Source: an uncultured Collinsella sp.
Lineage (GTDB): Bacteria > Actinomycetota > Coriobacteriia > Coriobacteriales > Coriobacteriaceae
Direction: 5' to 3'
Length of the DNA stretch: 26,922 nucleotides
NCBI GenBank assembly: GCA_900541785.1
Contig: UQKY01000024.1
Span: 1-26,922 of the forward strand
Below, piece by piece: positions 8,134 to 16,106 of the stretch. Position 1 is the stretch's first letter; each line of letters begins with the position of its first letter. Position numbers and translations under genes: made by a program. The notes beneath the pieces were generated by a model. It made no database searches. It saw only the letters and a program-made list of their open reading frames with translations, and was not told the origin of the DNA.

Positions 8134-8631
8134 ATGCCGGGCGAGAATTTTCCTGGCGACAGGATCGTGAGTCTTGTCGACGAGCTCGAGGGGCTCATCG
8201 AAGAGGCTAAGACGCCGTTCGGCAAGAACGCCCAGATGAAGGTTATCGACGCCGACGTCTTCTTTAACATCCTCGACGAGATCCGCATGAGCTATCCCGA
8301 GGAATGGCAGAAGTCCCGCCGTATCCTCAAGGAGCGCGAGGAGCTTATGGCTTCCGCCGCCGCTCAGGCCGATTCCATCATCGCCGATGCTCAGCAGCAG
8401 GCCCTCACCATTGCCGGTGAGCAGGAGATCGTCCGCTTAGCGCAGCAGCAGGCCGACGATATTCGCGACCGTGCCCAGCAGTATGAGCGCGAGACGCGCT
8501 ATGCCGCCGAGGATTACGCCGATCAGGTCTTTACGCACCTCGAGGAGAACCTCAAGAGCCTGACCGGCACCGTCACCCGTTGCCGTCAGCAACTCAACGA
8601 GGGTGCCGCCCAGCAGAATGGTCAGTGGTAA
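8134..8631 (+). CDS. Coiled-coil protein, DivIVA/SepIVA-like, possible cell growth or division factor
   Basis: A 165-residue soluble protein. ATG 8134 is preceded at 5 bases by AAAGGAG (8122-8128), so the in-frame upstream ATG at 8110 is not favoured. Residues ~8-60 form a globular-looking part (LVDELEGLIEEAKTPFGK, DADVFFNILDEIRMSYP). Residues ~65-155 are a long amphipathic helix rich in Ala, Gln, Glu and Arg, typical of DivIVA-type or ATP-synthase-b-like coiled coils. Its position between coaD and a DUF177 gene next to rpmF matches the place of the DivIVA-domain protein SepIVA in other actinobacteria, so a role in septation or polar growth is inferred from context. No membrane segment is seen. 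The stop overlaps the next start by one base. Confidence 0.6.
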   Translation: MPGENFPGDRIVSLVDELEGLIEEAKTPFGKNAQMKVIDADVFFNILDEIRMSYPEEWQKSRRILKEREELMASAAAQADSIIADAQQQALTIAGEQEIVRLAQQQADDIRDRAQQYERETRYAAEDYADQVFTHLEENLKSLTGTVTRCRQQLNEGAAQQNGQW

Positions 8632-9185
8632 TGGCTGAGTTCCCGAGCGTTACCGTCGATCTTTCCGAGCAGCTCGAGTTTCCCGGAGACTCGTATCCGC
8701 TGACCGGTAAGGTCGATGTCGCCACCTATACGGTGGGCGAGAAGGAGTACCAGCTGCAGGATGGCATTGACTACGACGTGGTCTTTACCAATGCCGGCAC
8801 CGGTGTCTTGCTCACGGGCATGGTACGCGCGCACGCAACCGGTGAGTGTGACCGTTGTCTTGAGCCCGCTTCGTTTGATATTGCCGGTGAGATCGAGGAA
8901 TTCTATCTCTTTAACGAGCCCGAGGATCCCGAGGCCTACGAAGACGGCTACGAGCTGCTGGGCGAGGATCGCATCGTCGATTTGGGTGAGCCCATCAACG
9001 ACGCGGTCGTCATGGACACGCCGTTCGTTGTCCTGTGCAAGCCCGATTGTCGCGGCCTGTGCCCCACATGCGGCATCAATCTCAACGTCGAGCAATGCGA
9101 TTGCGCCGCTCAAGCAGAGGCCGAATGGGCCGCTGCCACGGAAAATCCATTTGCAGCATTGAAGAATCTCAAGCTTGACGAGTAA
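8631..9185 (+). CDS. DUF177 (YceD-like) protein, large ribosomal subunit-associated
   Basis: A 184-residue DUF177/YceD family protein. Two Cys groups are visible: GECDRC (71-76) in the family core and C136, C140, C144, C147 in LCKPDCRGLCPTC, a probable zinc-binding knuckle. The family is almost always encoded directly before rpmF, as here. In plants and E. coli it is linked to 23S rRNA accumulation or large-subunit assembly. The ATG at 8631 overlaps the preceding stop (TAATG), so the two are probably translationally coupled. The molecular role in this lineage is not known. Confidence 0.85.
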   Translation: MAEFPSVTVDLSEQLEFPGDSYPLTGKVDVATYTVGEKEYQLQDGIDYDVVFTNAGTGVLLTGMVRAHATGECDRCLEPASFDIAGEIEEFYLFNEPEDPEAYEDGYELLGEDRIVDLGEPINDAVVMDTPFVVLCKPDCRGLCPTCGINLNVEQCDCAAQAEAEWAAATENPFAALKNLKLDE

Positions 9186-9190
9186 AACTG

Positions 9191-9199
9191 TGGTAGTAT
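9191..9199 (+). promoter_or_regulatory. Putative extended -10 promoter before rpmF
   Basis: TGG followed by TAGTAT (9194-9199) fits TGnTAnnnT. A TTGACG (9175-9180) upstream has only a 13-base spacer, so the extended -10 would have to carry recognition. It lies in the 64-base gap after the DUF177 gene. Confidence 0.35.
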
Positions 9200-9249
9200 C
9201 GCTACTTGCGCGTAATCGCCACACTGGATAGTTCATAAGGAAGGTCACT

Positions 9250-9429
9250 ATGCCCGTACCTAAACAAAAGCAGGGTCGTATCCGCACTCACACCCGCCGT
9301 TCCGCCAACATGAAGATCTCGGCTGCGGCTCAGTCCACGTGCCCCCGTTGCGGCGCTGTCAAGCTCCCGCACCACGTGTGCCCCAGCTGCGGTTTCTACA
9401 AGGACCGCGAGGTTATCGTTACCGAGTAA
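9250..9429 (+). CDS. rpmF: Large ribosomal subunit protein bL32
   Basis: A 59-residue basic protein of the 50S subunit. It starts MPVPKQKQGRIRTHTRRS, as bL32 proteins do, and carries the zinc ribbon CPRC (31-34) and CPSC (44-47). A strong ribosome site AAGGAAGG (9237-9244) lies 5 bases before the ATG. It sits after its usual partner DUF177 and before plsX, an order also common in proteobacteria (yceD-rpmF-plsX). Confidence 0.97.
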   Translation: MPVPKQKQGRIRTHTRRSANMKISAAAQSTCPRCGAVKLPHHVCPSCGFYKDREVIVTE

Positions 9430-9452
9430 CTGTATACTCTGGATGCGATGCC

Positions 9453-9499
9453 GTTCCAACTGGAACCACAATGGCCGGCTCAATGAGTCGGCCATTTTT
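9453..9499 (+). promoter_or_regulatory. Two-hairpin leader between rpmF and plsX, possible attenuator
   Basis: GTTCCA-AC-TGGAAC (9453-9466) is a perfect short dyad. Directly after it AATGGCCGGCTC (9470-9481) pairs with GAGTCGGCCATT (9485-9496) over a 3-base loop, giving a 12-bp stem with one wobble and ending in TTTTT (9495-9499). The second hairpin looks like an intrinsic terminator. It lies 4 bases before the plsX ribosome site, so it could either end rpmF transcripts or attenuate plsX. Confidence 0.65.
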
Positions 9500-9516
9500 G
9501 TATAAGGAGTATGTAT

Positions 9517-10536
9517 ATGAGTAACGTTCGCGTTTGTGTAGACGTTGTGGGCGGAGACGAGAAGCCTCAGGTCGTCCTCGACGGTATCGAGGCGGCGCTT
9601 GCGGCGGATCCCGATATCGAGGTTTTGGCCGTCGGTCCTGCAGAGATCGTGAACCCCTTTGCCGCGGCTCACGCTCGCGTTGAGGCCTTGGAGGCGCCCG
9701 ATGTCATCGCCATGGATGACGATCCCATTCGAGCCGTGATGACCAAGCGCAAGTCCTCGATCGTGCTTGCCTGCCGAGCCATTAAGAAGGGTAACGCGGA
9801 TGCGTTCTTCTCTGCCGGCTCCACCGGCGCCATGACCGCTGCCGCTACCGCCTACGTGACGCCGTTTAGGTATCAGGCCGAGGGCAAGAAGCAACCGGTA
9901 CGTCCGTGCCTTACCAATGCACTGCCCAACCGCGCCGGTGGCCTGACGGTCCTGTGCGACATGGGCGCCAACCCCGATGTCGAGGTCGACGACATGGTGC
10001 GTTTTGCCCAGATGGGTAGCGCCTATGCGCGCGTCGTCTTGGGCATTGAGCATCCCCGCGTCGGTCTGCTCGGCAACGGCACCGAGGATGAGAAGGGCTC
10101 CATCTTTACCAAGTCCTGCTTCCCTGCCATGAAGGCCGCCGTTCCCGGCTTTGTGGGCAACTGCGAGGGCACCGACCTGACCTCGGGTAACTTTGACGTC
10201 GTCGTTGCCGATGGCATGTCGGGCAACATCGCGCTCAAGGCAACCGAGGGCGCCGCTAAGTTTTTGCTGCAAGAGCTCAAGGGTGCTTTTATGGCTTCGC
10301 TTGGCACCAAGATTGCCGCGCTGCTCATCAAAAAGCAGATGCGCGAGATCAAGGCAAAGCTCTCGGGCGATGCTAAGGGCGGCGCCATTCTGCTGGGCCT
10401 GCGTGGCGTGGTGCTGATCGGCCACGGTGCCACCTCGGTCGAGGCTGTCAAAAACGGTACGCTCGCCGCGGCGGAGGCCGTGCGCGCCGGGCTGGTCGAG
10501 AACGTCGCCAACTCTATGGACGGCATCGTTTTGTAG
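9517..10536 (+). CDS. plsX: Phosphate acyltransferase PlsX
   Basis: PlsX interconverts acyl-ACP and acyl-phosphate, supplying PlsY for the first step of phospholipid synthesis at the membrane surface. The 339 residues show VCVDVVGGDEKPQVVLDG, FFSAGSTGAMTAAA, LCDMGANPD, LLGNGTEDEKG, VVVADGMSGNIALKATEG and LRGVVLIGHGATS, all family signatures. The start at ATG 9517 has AAGGAG (9504-9509) at 7 bases; the ATG at 9511 is too close to that site. With acpP downstream and a fakA-like gene upstream, three parts of acyl-phosphate supply are in one region. A terminator-like hairpin in the leader suggests separate control. Confidence 0.95.
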   Translation: MSNVRVCVDVVGGDEKPQVVLDGIEAALAADPDIEVLAVGPAEIVNPFAAAHARVEALEAPDVIAMDDDPIRAVMTKRKSSIVLACRAIKKGNADAFFSAGSTGAMTAAATAYVTPFRYQAEGKKQPVRPCLTNALPNRAGGLTVLCDMGANPDVEVDDMVRFAQMGSAYARVVLGIEHPRVGLLGNGTEDEKGSIFTKSCFPAMKAAVPGFVGNCEGTDLTSGNFDVVVADGMSGNIALKATEGAAKFLLQELKGAFMASLGTKIAALLIKKQMREIKAKLSGDAKGGAILLGLRGVVLIGHGATSVEAVKNGTLAAAEAVRAGLVENVANSMDGIVL

Positions 10537-10583
10537 GAGCGAGTTAGAGCGCTGTTATGTGCCTCGCGGCCTTCGTCGTGGGG

Positions 10584-10589
10584 TAGAAT
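10584..10589 (+). promoter_or_regulatory. Putative -10 element of acpP
   Basis: TAGAAT at 10584-10589 lies in the 124-base plsX-acpP gap, about 70 bases before the start. No convincing -35 is seen. A separate promoter for acpP would be expected, since the carrier is needed in far larger amounts than PlsX. Confidence 0.3.
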
Positions 10590-10660
10590 CAAAACCGTGT
10601 CTTGGTGCTGCACTTGCGGCGCCAGCGCGTTGTTGTTCACGCAATACGAGAGGAAGCGCT

Positions 10661-10903
10661 ATGGACCGCTCCGAAATCTTCGATAAGATCGCCGAAGTCG
10701 CCGCTGACGTTCTGGGCGTCGATGTCGCCGACATTAGCGACGAGACTACCTTTGACGATCTCGATGCCGATTCGCTCGAGCGTCTGCAGCTGGTGACGGC
10801 CATCGAGGACGAGTTCGACCTCGAGATCGATGACGAGACCCTGCTGTCGCTCAACTCTGTCGCCGACGCTGTCGACGCTATTGAAAACGCCAAGGAGGCC
10901 TAA
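10661..10903 (+). CDS. acpP: Acyl carrier protein
   Basis: An 80-residue acidic carrier of growing acyl chains in fatty acid synthesis. The phosphopantetheine attachment site is Ser38 in DLDADSLERLQL, and the protein starts and ends with the usual helices (IFDKIAEVAADVLGVD, VADAVDAIENA). ATG 10661 is preceded by GAGAGGAAG. Earlier in-frame starts reach back into plsX and are not credible. No fab genes are nearby. It is followed after 3 bases by rnc, whose ribosome site lies inside the end of acpP, so the two are likely coupled. Confidence 0.95.
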   Translation: MDRSEIFDKIAEVAADVLGVDVADISDETTFDDLDADSLERLQLVTAIEDEFDLEIDDETLLSLNSVADAVDAIENAKEA

Positions 10904-10906
10904 GTC

Positions 10907-11632
10907 TTGGCTTTATCTCAACGACTCGCGCGCGCCCAGGAAATCCTGGGCCACGAGTTCAATAACAAGGTGCTGCTGCGCGCGGCGCTCACGCACCCCT
11001 CTGCCGTGGAAGGTCAGCCCGTCTCGGCGAGCTATGAGCGCCTTGAGTTTTTGGGCGATTCCATTTTGGGCGCCGTGGTTGCCCGCTCGCTCTTTGAGTC
11101 CTATCCCGAGTTTGACGAGGGCAAGCTTACGCGCCTGAAGGTGTCGCTCGTCTCGGGTGCCACGCTGTCCGATGTCTCCCATGAGCTGGGCATCGACGAC
11201 ATCATCATCTTTGGTGCCTCCGAGACCGGCACGGGCGCGCGCGGCCTGCATTCGGCGCTCGAGAACGTCTACGAGTCGCTCGTGGGCGCCCTGTACCTGG
11301 ATGCCGGCTGGGACATTGCGGCGGACTTTATCCACCGTACGCTTAAGCCCCATTTGGCCTCCGAGCGTGCCGAGCATCCTGCGAACCCCAAGTCGTTTTT
11401 GCAGGAGTGCGTGCAGGCTGACGGCCACGAGCCTCCGGCGTACAAGCTCGTTGGCTCTGAGGGCCCGGCACACGCACCGACCTTTACCGCCGTGGTGCTC
11501 ATCGACGGTATCCGCCAGGGCCGCGGCACCGGTTCCTCCAAGAAGGAGGCCGAGGGAGCTGCCGCGCTTGAGGCACTCGACCGCATGGGTTACACCACCA
11601 ACGGCGTGATCCTGAACAAGAAGCCTGTTTAA
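10907..11632 (+). CDS. rnc: Ribonuclease III
   Basis: RNase III cuts double-stranded RNA and matures rRNA precursors. The 241 residues have the catalytic domain with signature ERLEFLGDS (44-52, including Glu47 and Asp51) and a C-terminal double-stranded RNA-binding domain (NPKSFLQECVQADGHEPPAYKLV through KKEAEGAAALEAL). TTG 10907 is the start, set by AAGGAGG (10892-10898) at 8 bases. The second catalytic segment reads LENVYESLVGALYLD. At the place where most RNases III have the metal-binding Asp (E. coli Asp114) there is Asn120, while the essential Glu (here Glu123) is kept. Order acpP-rnc-smc is conserved; mutM, found between rnc and smc in many actinobacteria, is absent here. Confidence 0.96.
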   Translation: MALSQRLARAQEILGHEFNNKVLLRAALTHPSAVEGQPVSASYERLEFLGDSILGAVVARSLFESYPEFDEGKLTRLKVSLVSGATLSDVSHELGIDDIIIFGASETGTGARGLHSALENVYESLVGALYLDAGWDIAADFIHRTLKPHLASERAEHPANPKSFLQECVQADGHEPPAYKLVGSEGPAHAPTFTAVVLIDGIRQGRGTGSSKKEAEGAAALEALDRMGYTTNGVILNKKPV

Positions 11633-11642
11633 GCGAGGAACC

Positions 11643-14600
11643 GTGTATCTCAAGTCCCTCACGCTCAAAGGGTTCAAGTCGTTTGCCGACCGCGCCCATA
11701 TGACGTTTGAGCCGGGCCTGACCGTCATCGTCGGTCCCAACGGCTCGGGAAAATCGAACATCTCCGACTCGATCCTGTGGGTCCTGGGCGAGCAGAGCGC
11801 CAAGCAGCTGCGTGGCCAGGCCATGGAAGACGTCATCTTCTCGGGCTCGTCGGCGCGCAAGCCGGTGGGTGTGGCCGAGGTTACGCTGGTTCTCGACAAT
11901 TCGGACCATATGCTGCCCGTCGACTTTGACGAGGTGGCCATCACCCGCCGCATGTATCGCTCGGGCGAGAGTGAGTACCTCATCAACTCGAGCCCGTGCC
12001 GCCTGATGGACATCCAGGACATCCTGCACGACTCGGGTCTGGGCAAGGATACGCATTCCATCATCAGCCAGGGCAAGCTCGATGCCATTTTGCAGAGCCG
12101 CCCCGAGGAGCGCCGTGCCCTTATTGAGGAGGCCGCCGGCATCTCCAAGCACAAGCGTCGCAAGGAGCGTGCGCTCAAAAAGATCAAATCGATGGACGAG
12201 CACCTGACCCGTGCCCGCGATATCAACAAGGAAATCGCCCGTCAGCTGCGACCGCTGGAGCGTCAGGTCGATCGCGCGCGCAAGTACAAAGAGCTGTCCT
12301 CGCGCGCGAACGAGCTTACGCAGATGCTGGCCGTTGACGAGCTGCGTTCGCTGCAATCGCAGTGGAACGACCTTGAGAGCCGCTCTAAGGAGGGCGCTGC
12401 CGAGCTTGAGCTTGCGCAATACCGCTTAGGTGAAAAGGAGCGCGAGCTCGAGAAGCTCCAAGTTATGCTCGAGGAAAAGGGCCTGTTTGTGGGCGACTTG
12501 GGCGAGCAGCGCCGCCATATGCAAGACGTGGTCGGTCGCATTAACTCAGACATGCGTCTGCTCGAGGAAAAGGGCCATAACATGGTGTCGCGCCTGTCCG
12601 ACATGCGTGGCCAGATCTCGAGCTCCGAGCATCAGCGCCGTCGCGTGGTCGAGGAGCTCGAGGACGCACGTGCTCAGCTCGAGGAAGTGACCGGCGCGCA
12701 TATGCAGGCCCAGGAGGACGTTGACGCCGCTGGTCCTGCCGCCGCCGAGCTCCACGAGCGTCGCGTTGCGCTCGACAATCAGATTTCGCAGCTCACGCGC
12801 GAACAGCGCGATGTGCAGCGCGTTGCCGATAATGCTGCGCTCGAGCTCGCCAAGGTGAAGGACTCGCTGAGCAACGCCGAGGTCGAGGATAACATGTATG
12901 CCTCGCGCCTGGAGCAGATCGATGAACAGCTCGAGGAGGTCACGGCATCGCTTGATAGCCGCCGCGACCGTGCTGAGGAGCTTGAAGGCGCGCTCGATCA
13001 GGCTCGTCAAGCCCAGGTCGATGCGCGCGAGGCTACCGAGGTCGCCCGTGCAGCCCTTAAGGACTTGCGTAATCGCGAGAGCGAGGCGCGCAACAAGCTG
13101 TCCGAGGTGCGCTCAGAGCTCGCGAGCCAAAAGAAGCTCGATGCTCGCATGGCCGACAGCTCGCCGCTGGTGAGTCGTCTGGTGGGCGCGCTGGGCGAGG
13201 ATGTTTCGGGCCGTCTGGGCGATGTGCTCGAGGCACCGCGTGAGCTTGAGGGCCTGGTTGAGCAGCTGCTCGCCGGCGATATCGATGCCCTGTTGTTCGA
13301 TAACGCTGCCGCACTTGAGCGTGCCGGTCGCGCTGCACTGGACCAGAAGAAGGCCTCGGGCGAGGCACTGCTGGTGGCGCGCAGCGTGAGCGGCTCTGCG
13401 GCTGCCGAGGGTGCCGCCGGTGCCCGTCTTGTTGATCGCCTGTCTGTGCGTGCGGGCTACGGTCCGGTCGTCGAGGCATTGCTCGGCGGCTATTACGTGG
13501 TCGATGACTTGGCCGCCGCGCTGTCCGCGCCGGTCGTTGACGGCGTGACCTATGTGACTCCCGATGGCGCACGCGTTGCCTGCGGCGGCCTGGTTCGCGT
13601 GGGGCTTGATGCCGGCGAGGCTTCGGGTGCTCTGGAGCGCAAGCGTCGTATCCGCGAGCTGGAGGGCCTGGAGCCCGATCTTGCTGCCGCGTTTGAGCAT
13701 GTTTCTGATCAGGTCGTCGAGGCCAATGCGGCCGTCGAGGAGGCGCGCGCCGCCGAGGGCGATGCCGCCGGCGAGATTGCCCGTCTTGAGGGCGAGCGCC
13801 GCTCGCTGCTCTCTGAGATCGGCCGCCTGGAGCAGAGTGCCAACAATGCCGAGGTCGAGCGCGTGCGCATTTCCAAGCGCCGCGAGCAGGCCGCAGAGGC
13901 CGTTCGTGCCGCACGTCCGCGCGTGGACGAGCTCACTCGTTCGCGTGACGAGTCCCGTGCGCAGGCGAGCGACTTAGGCTTGCAGATTGCCGAGGCCAAC
14001 GACGAGCTCGATCGCGTTCGCTGTGACGATTCCGAGGCAGCCGGTAAGCTCGCCGACGCCAAGGTGCGCCTGGCCCAGACGAGCGAGCGTCTTCGTTCTC
14101 TGAGGGGCCGCGTGCCCGACCTGGAGCATCGCCTGGAGGGCATCGACCGCCGTATCCGCGGAACACGCCAGGCCTCGCGCTCGCTTGAGCTGCTGCGCCT
14201 TCGCGTCGATCCCATGCACGAGCGCTATTCTGCCCTGTTGGAGCGCGCCTCGGACTGGGCTGCGCGCCTGCGCGATCAGGCTTCGCTCGAGGAAGCGGAC
14301 TCGGCTTCGCTTAAGAAGACCATCGAGGACGCCAAGACCGAGGTCGCCCGCGCCAAAAAGAGGGTCGATGCTGCCGCCACGACGCAAAATGAGTTCAAGG
14401 TGGCGCGCGGCAAGCTCGAGGTGCAGGTCGAGGCTGCCATCAAGGCCATCACTGCCGACGGCACCACGGTGCTCGAGGAAGCGCTCATGCTGCCGGCGCC
14501 CACTGATCGCGACGCCGCCGAGCGCGAGCTTAACCAACTCGTGCGCCAGATCAACAACCTGGGCCCTGTGAACCAGGTTGCCATGGAGGAGTACGAGCAG

Positions 14601-15179
14601 CTCAAGCGCCGTGCCGATTACATCGAGGAGCAGCTGGCCGATCTGGAGAGCGCGCGCAAGGCGCTCACCAAGATCACCGTGGCGATCGACCGCAAGATGC
14701 GCAAGGCGTTCCTAGTGACGTTTGAGAAGGTCGATGCGAACTTCCGCGAGATCTTTGCCATGCTGTTCCCGGGTGGTCAGGCGCATCTGGAGATGACCGA
14801 CCCCGAGCATCCGGCCGAGACGGGCATTGAGGTCGTGGCGCAGCCGCGCGGCAAGCGCATCACCAAGATGATGCTCATGTCGGGTGGCGAGAAGAGCCTG
14901 ACGGCGCTCGCCCTGCTCTTTGCCGTATACCGTACGCGCACGGTGCCGTTCTATGTGCTGGACGAGGTCGAGGCGGCGCTCGACGACGCCAACCTGTCCA
15001 AGCTCATCGGCGCCCTCGATGTGCTGCGTTCCGATACGCAGCTCTTGGTAATCTCGCATCAGCGCCGTACTATGGAGGATGCTGACGTTCTCTACGGCGT
15101 CTCGATGCAAGCCGACGGCGTCAGTCGCGTCGTCTCGCAAAAACTCGATCGCGAAACCGGAAAGGTCGTGAATGCATAA
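11643..15179 (+). CDS. smc: Chromosome segregation/condensation ATPase SMC
   Basis: SMC dimers with ScpA/ScpB load onto DNA and organise the chromosome by loop extrusion. The 1178 residues show Walker A GPNGSGKSN (31-39), a first coiled coil from ~170 to ~495, a hinge (~500-665, with LVSRLVGALGEDVSGRLGDVL and YVTPDGARVACGGLVRVG), a second coiled coil, and a C-terminal head with ABC signature SGGEKS (1080-1085) and Walker B containing Asp1107-Glu1108 (FYVLDEVEAALDD). GTG 11643 is 10 bases after rnc with GAGG at 11635-11638. Its stop overlaps the ftsY ATG by one base. The scp genes are not in the window. Confidence 0.97.
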   Translation: MYLKSLTLKGFKSFADRAHMTFEPGLTVIVGPNGSGKSNISDSILWVLGEQSAKQLRGQAMEDVIFSGSSARKPVGVAEVTLVLDNSDHMLPVDFDEVAITRRMYRSGESEYLINSSPCRLMDIQDILHDSGLGKDTHSIISQGKLDAILQSRPEERRALIEEAAGISKHKRRKERALKKIKSMDEHLTRARDINKEIARQLRPLERQVDRARKYKELSSRANELTQMLAVDELRSLQSQWNDLESRSKEGAAELELAQYRLGEKERELEKLQVMLEEKGLFVGDLGEQRRHMQDVVGRINSDMRLLEEKGHNMVSRLSDMRGQISSSEHQRRRVVEELEDARAQLEEVTGAHMQAQEDVDAAGPAAAELHERRVALDNQISQLTREQRDVQRVADNAALELAKVKDSLSNAEVEDNMYASRLEQIDEQLEEVTASLDSRRDRAEELEGALDQARQAQVDAREATEVARAALKDLRNRESEARNKLSEVRSELASQKKLDARMADSSPLVSRLVGALGEDVSGRLGDVLEAPRELEGLVEQLLAGDIDALLFDNAAALERAGRAALDQKKASGEALLVARSVSGSAAAEGAAGARLVDRLSVRAGYGPVVEALLGGYYVVDDLAAALSAPVVDGVTYVTPDGARVACGGLVRVGLDAGEASGALERKRRIRELEGLEPDLAAAFEHVSDQVVEANAAVEEARAAEGDAAGEIARLEGERRSLLSEIGRLEQSANNAEVERVRISKRREQAAEAVRAARPRVDELTRSRDESRAQASDLGLQIAEANDELDRVRCDDSEAAGKLADAKVRLAQTSERLRSLRGRVPDLEHRLEGIDRRIRGTRQASRSLELLRLRVDPMHERYSALLERASDWAARLRDQASLEEADSASLKKTIEDAKTEVARAKKRVDAAATTQNEFKVARGKLEVQVEAAIKAITADGTTVLEEALMLPAPTDRDAAERELNQLVRQINNLGPVNQVAMEEYEQLKRRADYIEEQLADLESARKALTKITVAIDRKMRKAFLVTFEKVDANFREIFAMLFPGGQAHLEMTDPEHPAETGIEVVAQPRGKRITKMMLMSGGEKSLTALALLFAVYRTRTVPFYVLDEVEAALDDANLSKLIGALDVLRSDTQLLVISHQRRTMEDADVLYGVSMQADGVSRVVSQKLDRETGKVVNA

Positions 15180-16096
15180 TGGGATTCTTTGACGCTCTCT
15201 CGCGCGGACTTGAGCGCAGCCGCGAGGCCCTCAACGAGGTCTTCTACTTTGGTGGTGAGGTCGACGAGGATTTTTGGGAGGATCTTGAGGACACCCTCGT
15301 TATGGGTGACATGGGTGCCGAGGTCGCCATTCAAGTCTCCGATGACCTGCGTGACGCCGCTGCCAAGAAGAACCTCAAGACCGCCCCGCAGCTTCGCCGC
15401 GCTCTGGCCGAGCAGCTCGAGGGCCATTTTGTGCCTGTTGAGCGCGATCCGTTTTCCGATACGCCGAGCTGCGTGCTGTTTGTCGGCATCAACGGCGCCG
15501 GCAAGACCACCACGGTCGGCAAGATTGCGAGCGCCATGGCCGCCCGCGGCAAGAACGTGGTGATCGGTTCGGCCGACACCTTCCGTGCCGCCGCCATCGA
15601 GCAGCTCGATGTGTGGGGCCAGCGCGCCGGCGTTCCCGTCATCAAGCGTGACCGCGGCTCCGATCCGGCGAGCGTGTGCTATGACGTGCTCGACGAGGCC
15701 GATAAGCGCGGCAGCGACCTGGTGCTCATCGATACCGCCGGCCGTCTGCACACGAGCCCCGAGCTCATGCGTGAGCTCGCCAAGGTGGTCAATGTGACCC
15801 GTAAGCGCGCCGCCAATATGGCCGCCGGTCCCATGCCGGTCTCGGTCGTGCTTGTGATCGATGCCGCCACTGGTCAGAACGGTCTGAACCAGGCGCTCGA
15901 GTTTAACGAGGCGCTGGGCCTGGACGGTATTATCATGACTAAGCTCGACGGCACGGCTAAGGGCGGTATCGCCATGGCCGTGGCCGAGAAGCTCAAGCTC
16001 CCGATCCTGCGCATCGGCGTGGGCGAGCAGGTCGATGACCTGCAGGAGTTTAACGCCAAAGATTTCTGCCGCGCCCTGGTGGGCGAGTCCAACTAA
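15179..16096 (+). CDS. ftsY: Signal recognition particle receptor FtsY
   Basis: FtsY is the membrane-associated SRP-receptor GTPase that receives ribosome-nascent chain complexes from Ffh. The 305 residues comprise almost only the NG domain: an N domain (MGFFDALSRGLERSREALNEVF, DTLVMGDMGAEVA), G1 NGAGKTTT, the DTFRAAAIEQL insertion motif, G3 DTAGRLH, and G4 TKLDGTAKGG. The long acidic A domain of E. coli FtsY is missing, as in many Gram-positives, and the N-terminal amphipathic helix probably provides membrane contact. It overlaps smc by one base and is followed after 10 bases by ffh, its direct partner. Confidence 0.97.
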   Translation: MGFFDALSRGLERSREALNEVFYFGGEVDEDFWEDLEDTLVMGDMGAEVAIQVSDDLRDAAAKKNLKTAPQLRRALAEQLEGHFVPVERDPFSDTPSCVLFVGINGAGKTTTVGKIASAMAARGKNVVIGSADTFRAAAIEQLDVWGQRAGVPVIKRDRGSDPASVCYDVLDEADKRGSDLVLIDTAGRLHTSPELMRELAKVVNVTRKRAANMAAGPMPVSVVLVIDAATGQNGLNQALEFNEALGLDGIIMTKLDGTAKGGIAMAVAEKLKLPILRIGVGEQVDDLQEFNAKDFCRALVGESN

Positions 16097-16106
16097 GGAG
16101 TAACCA

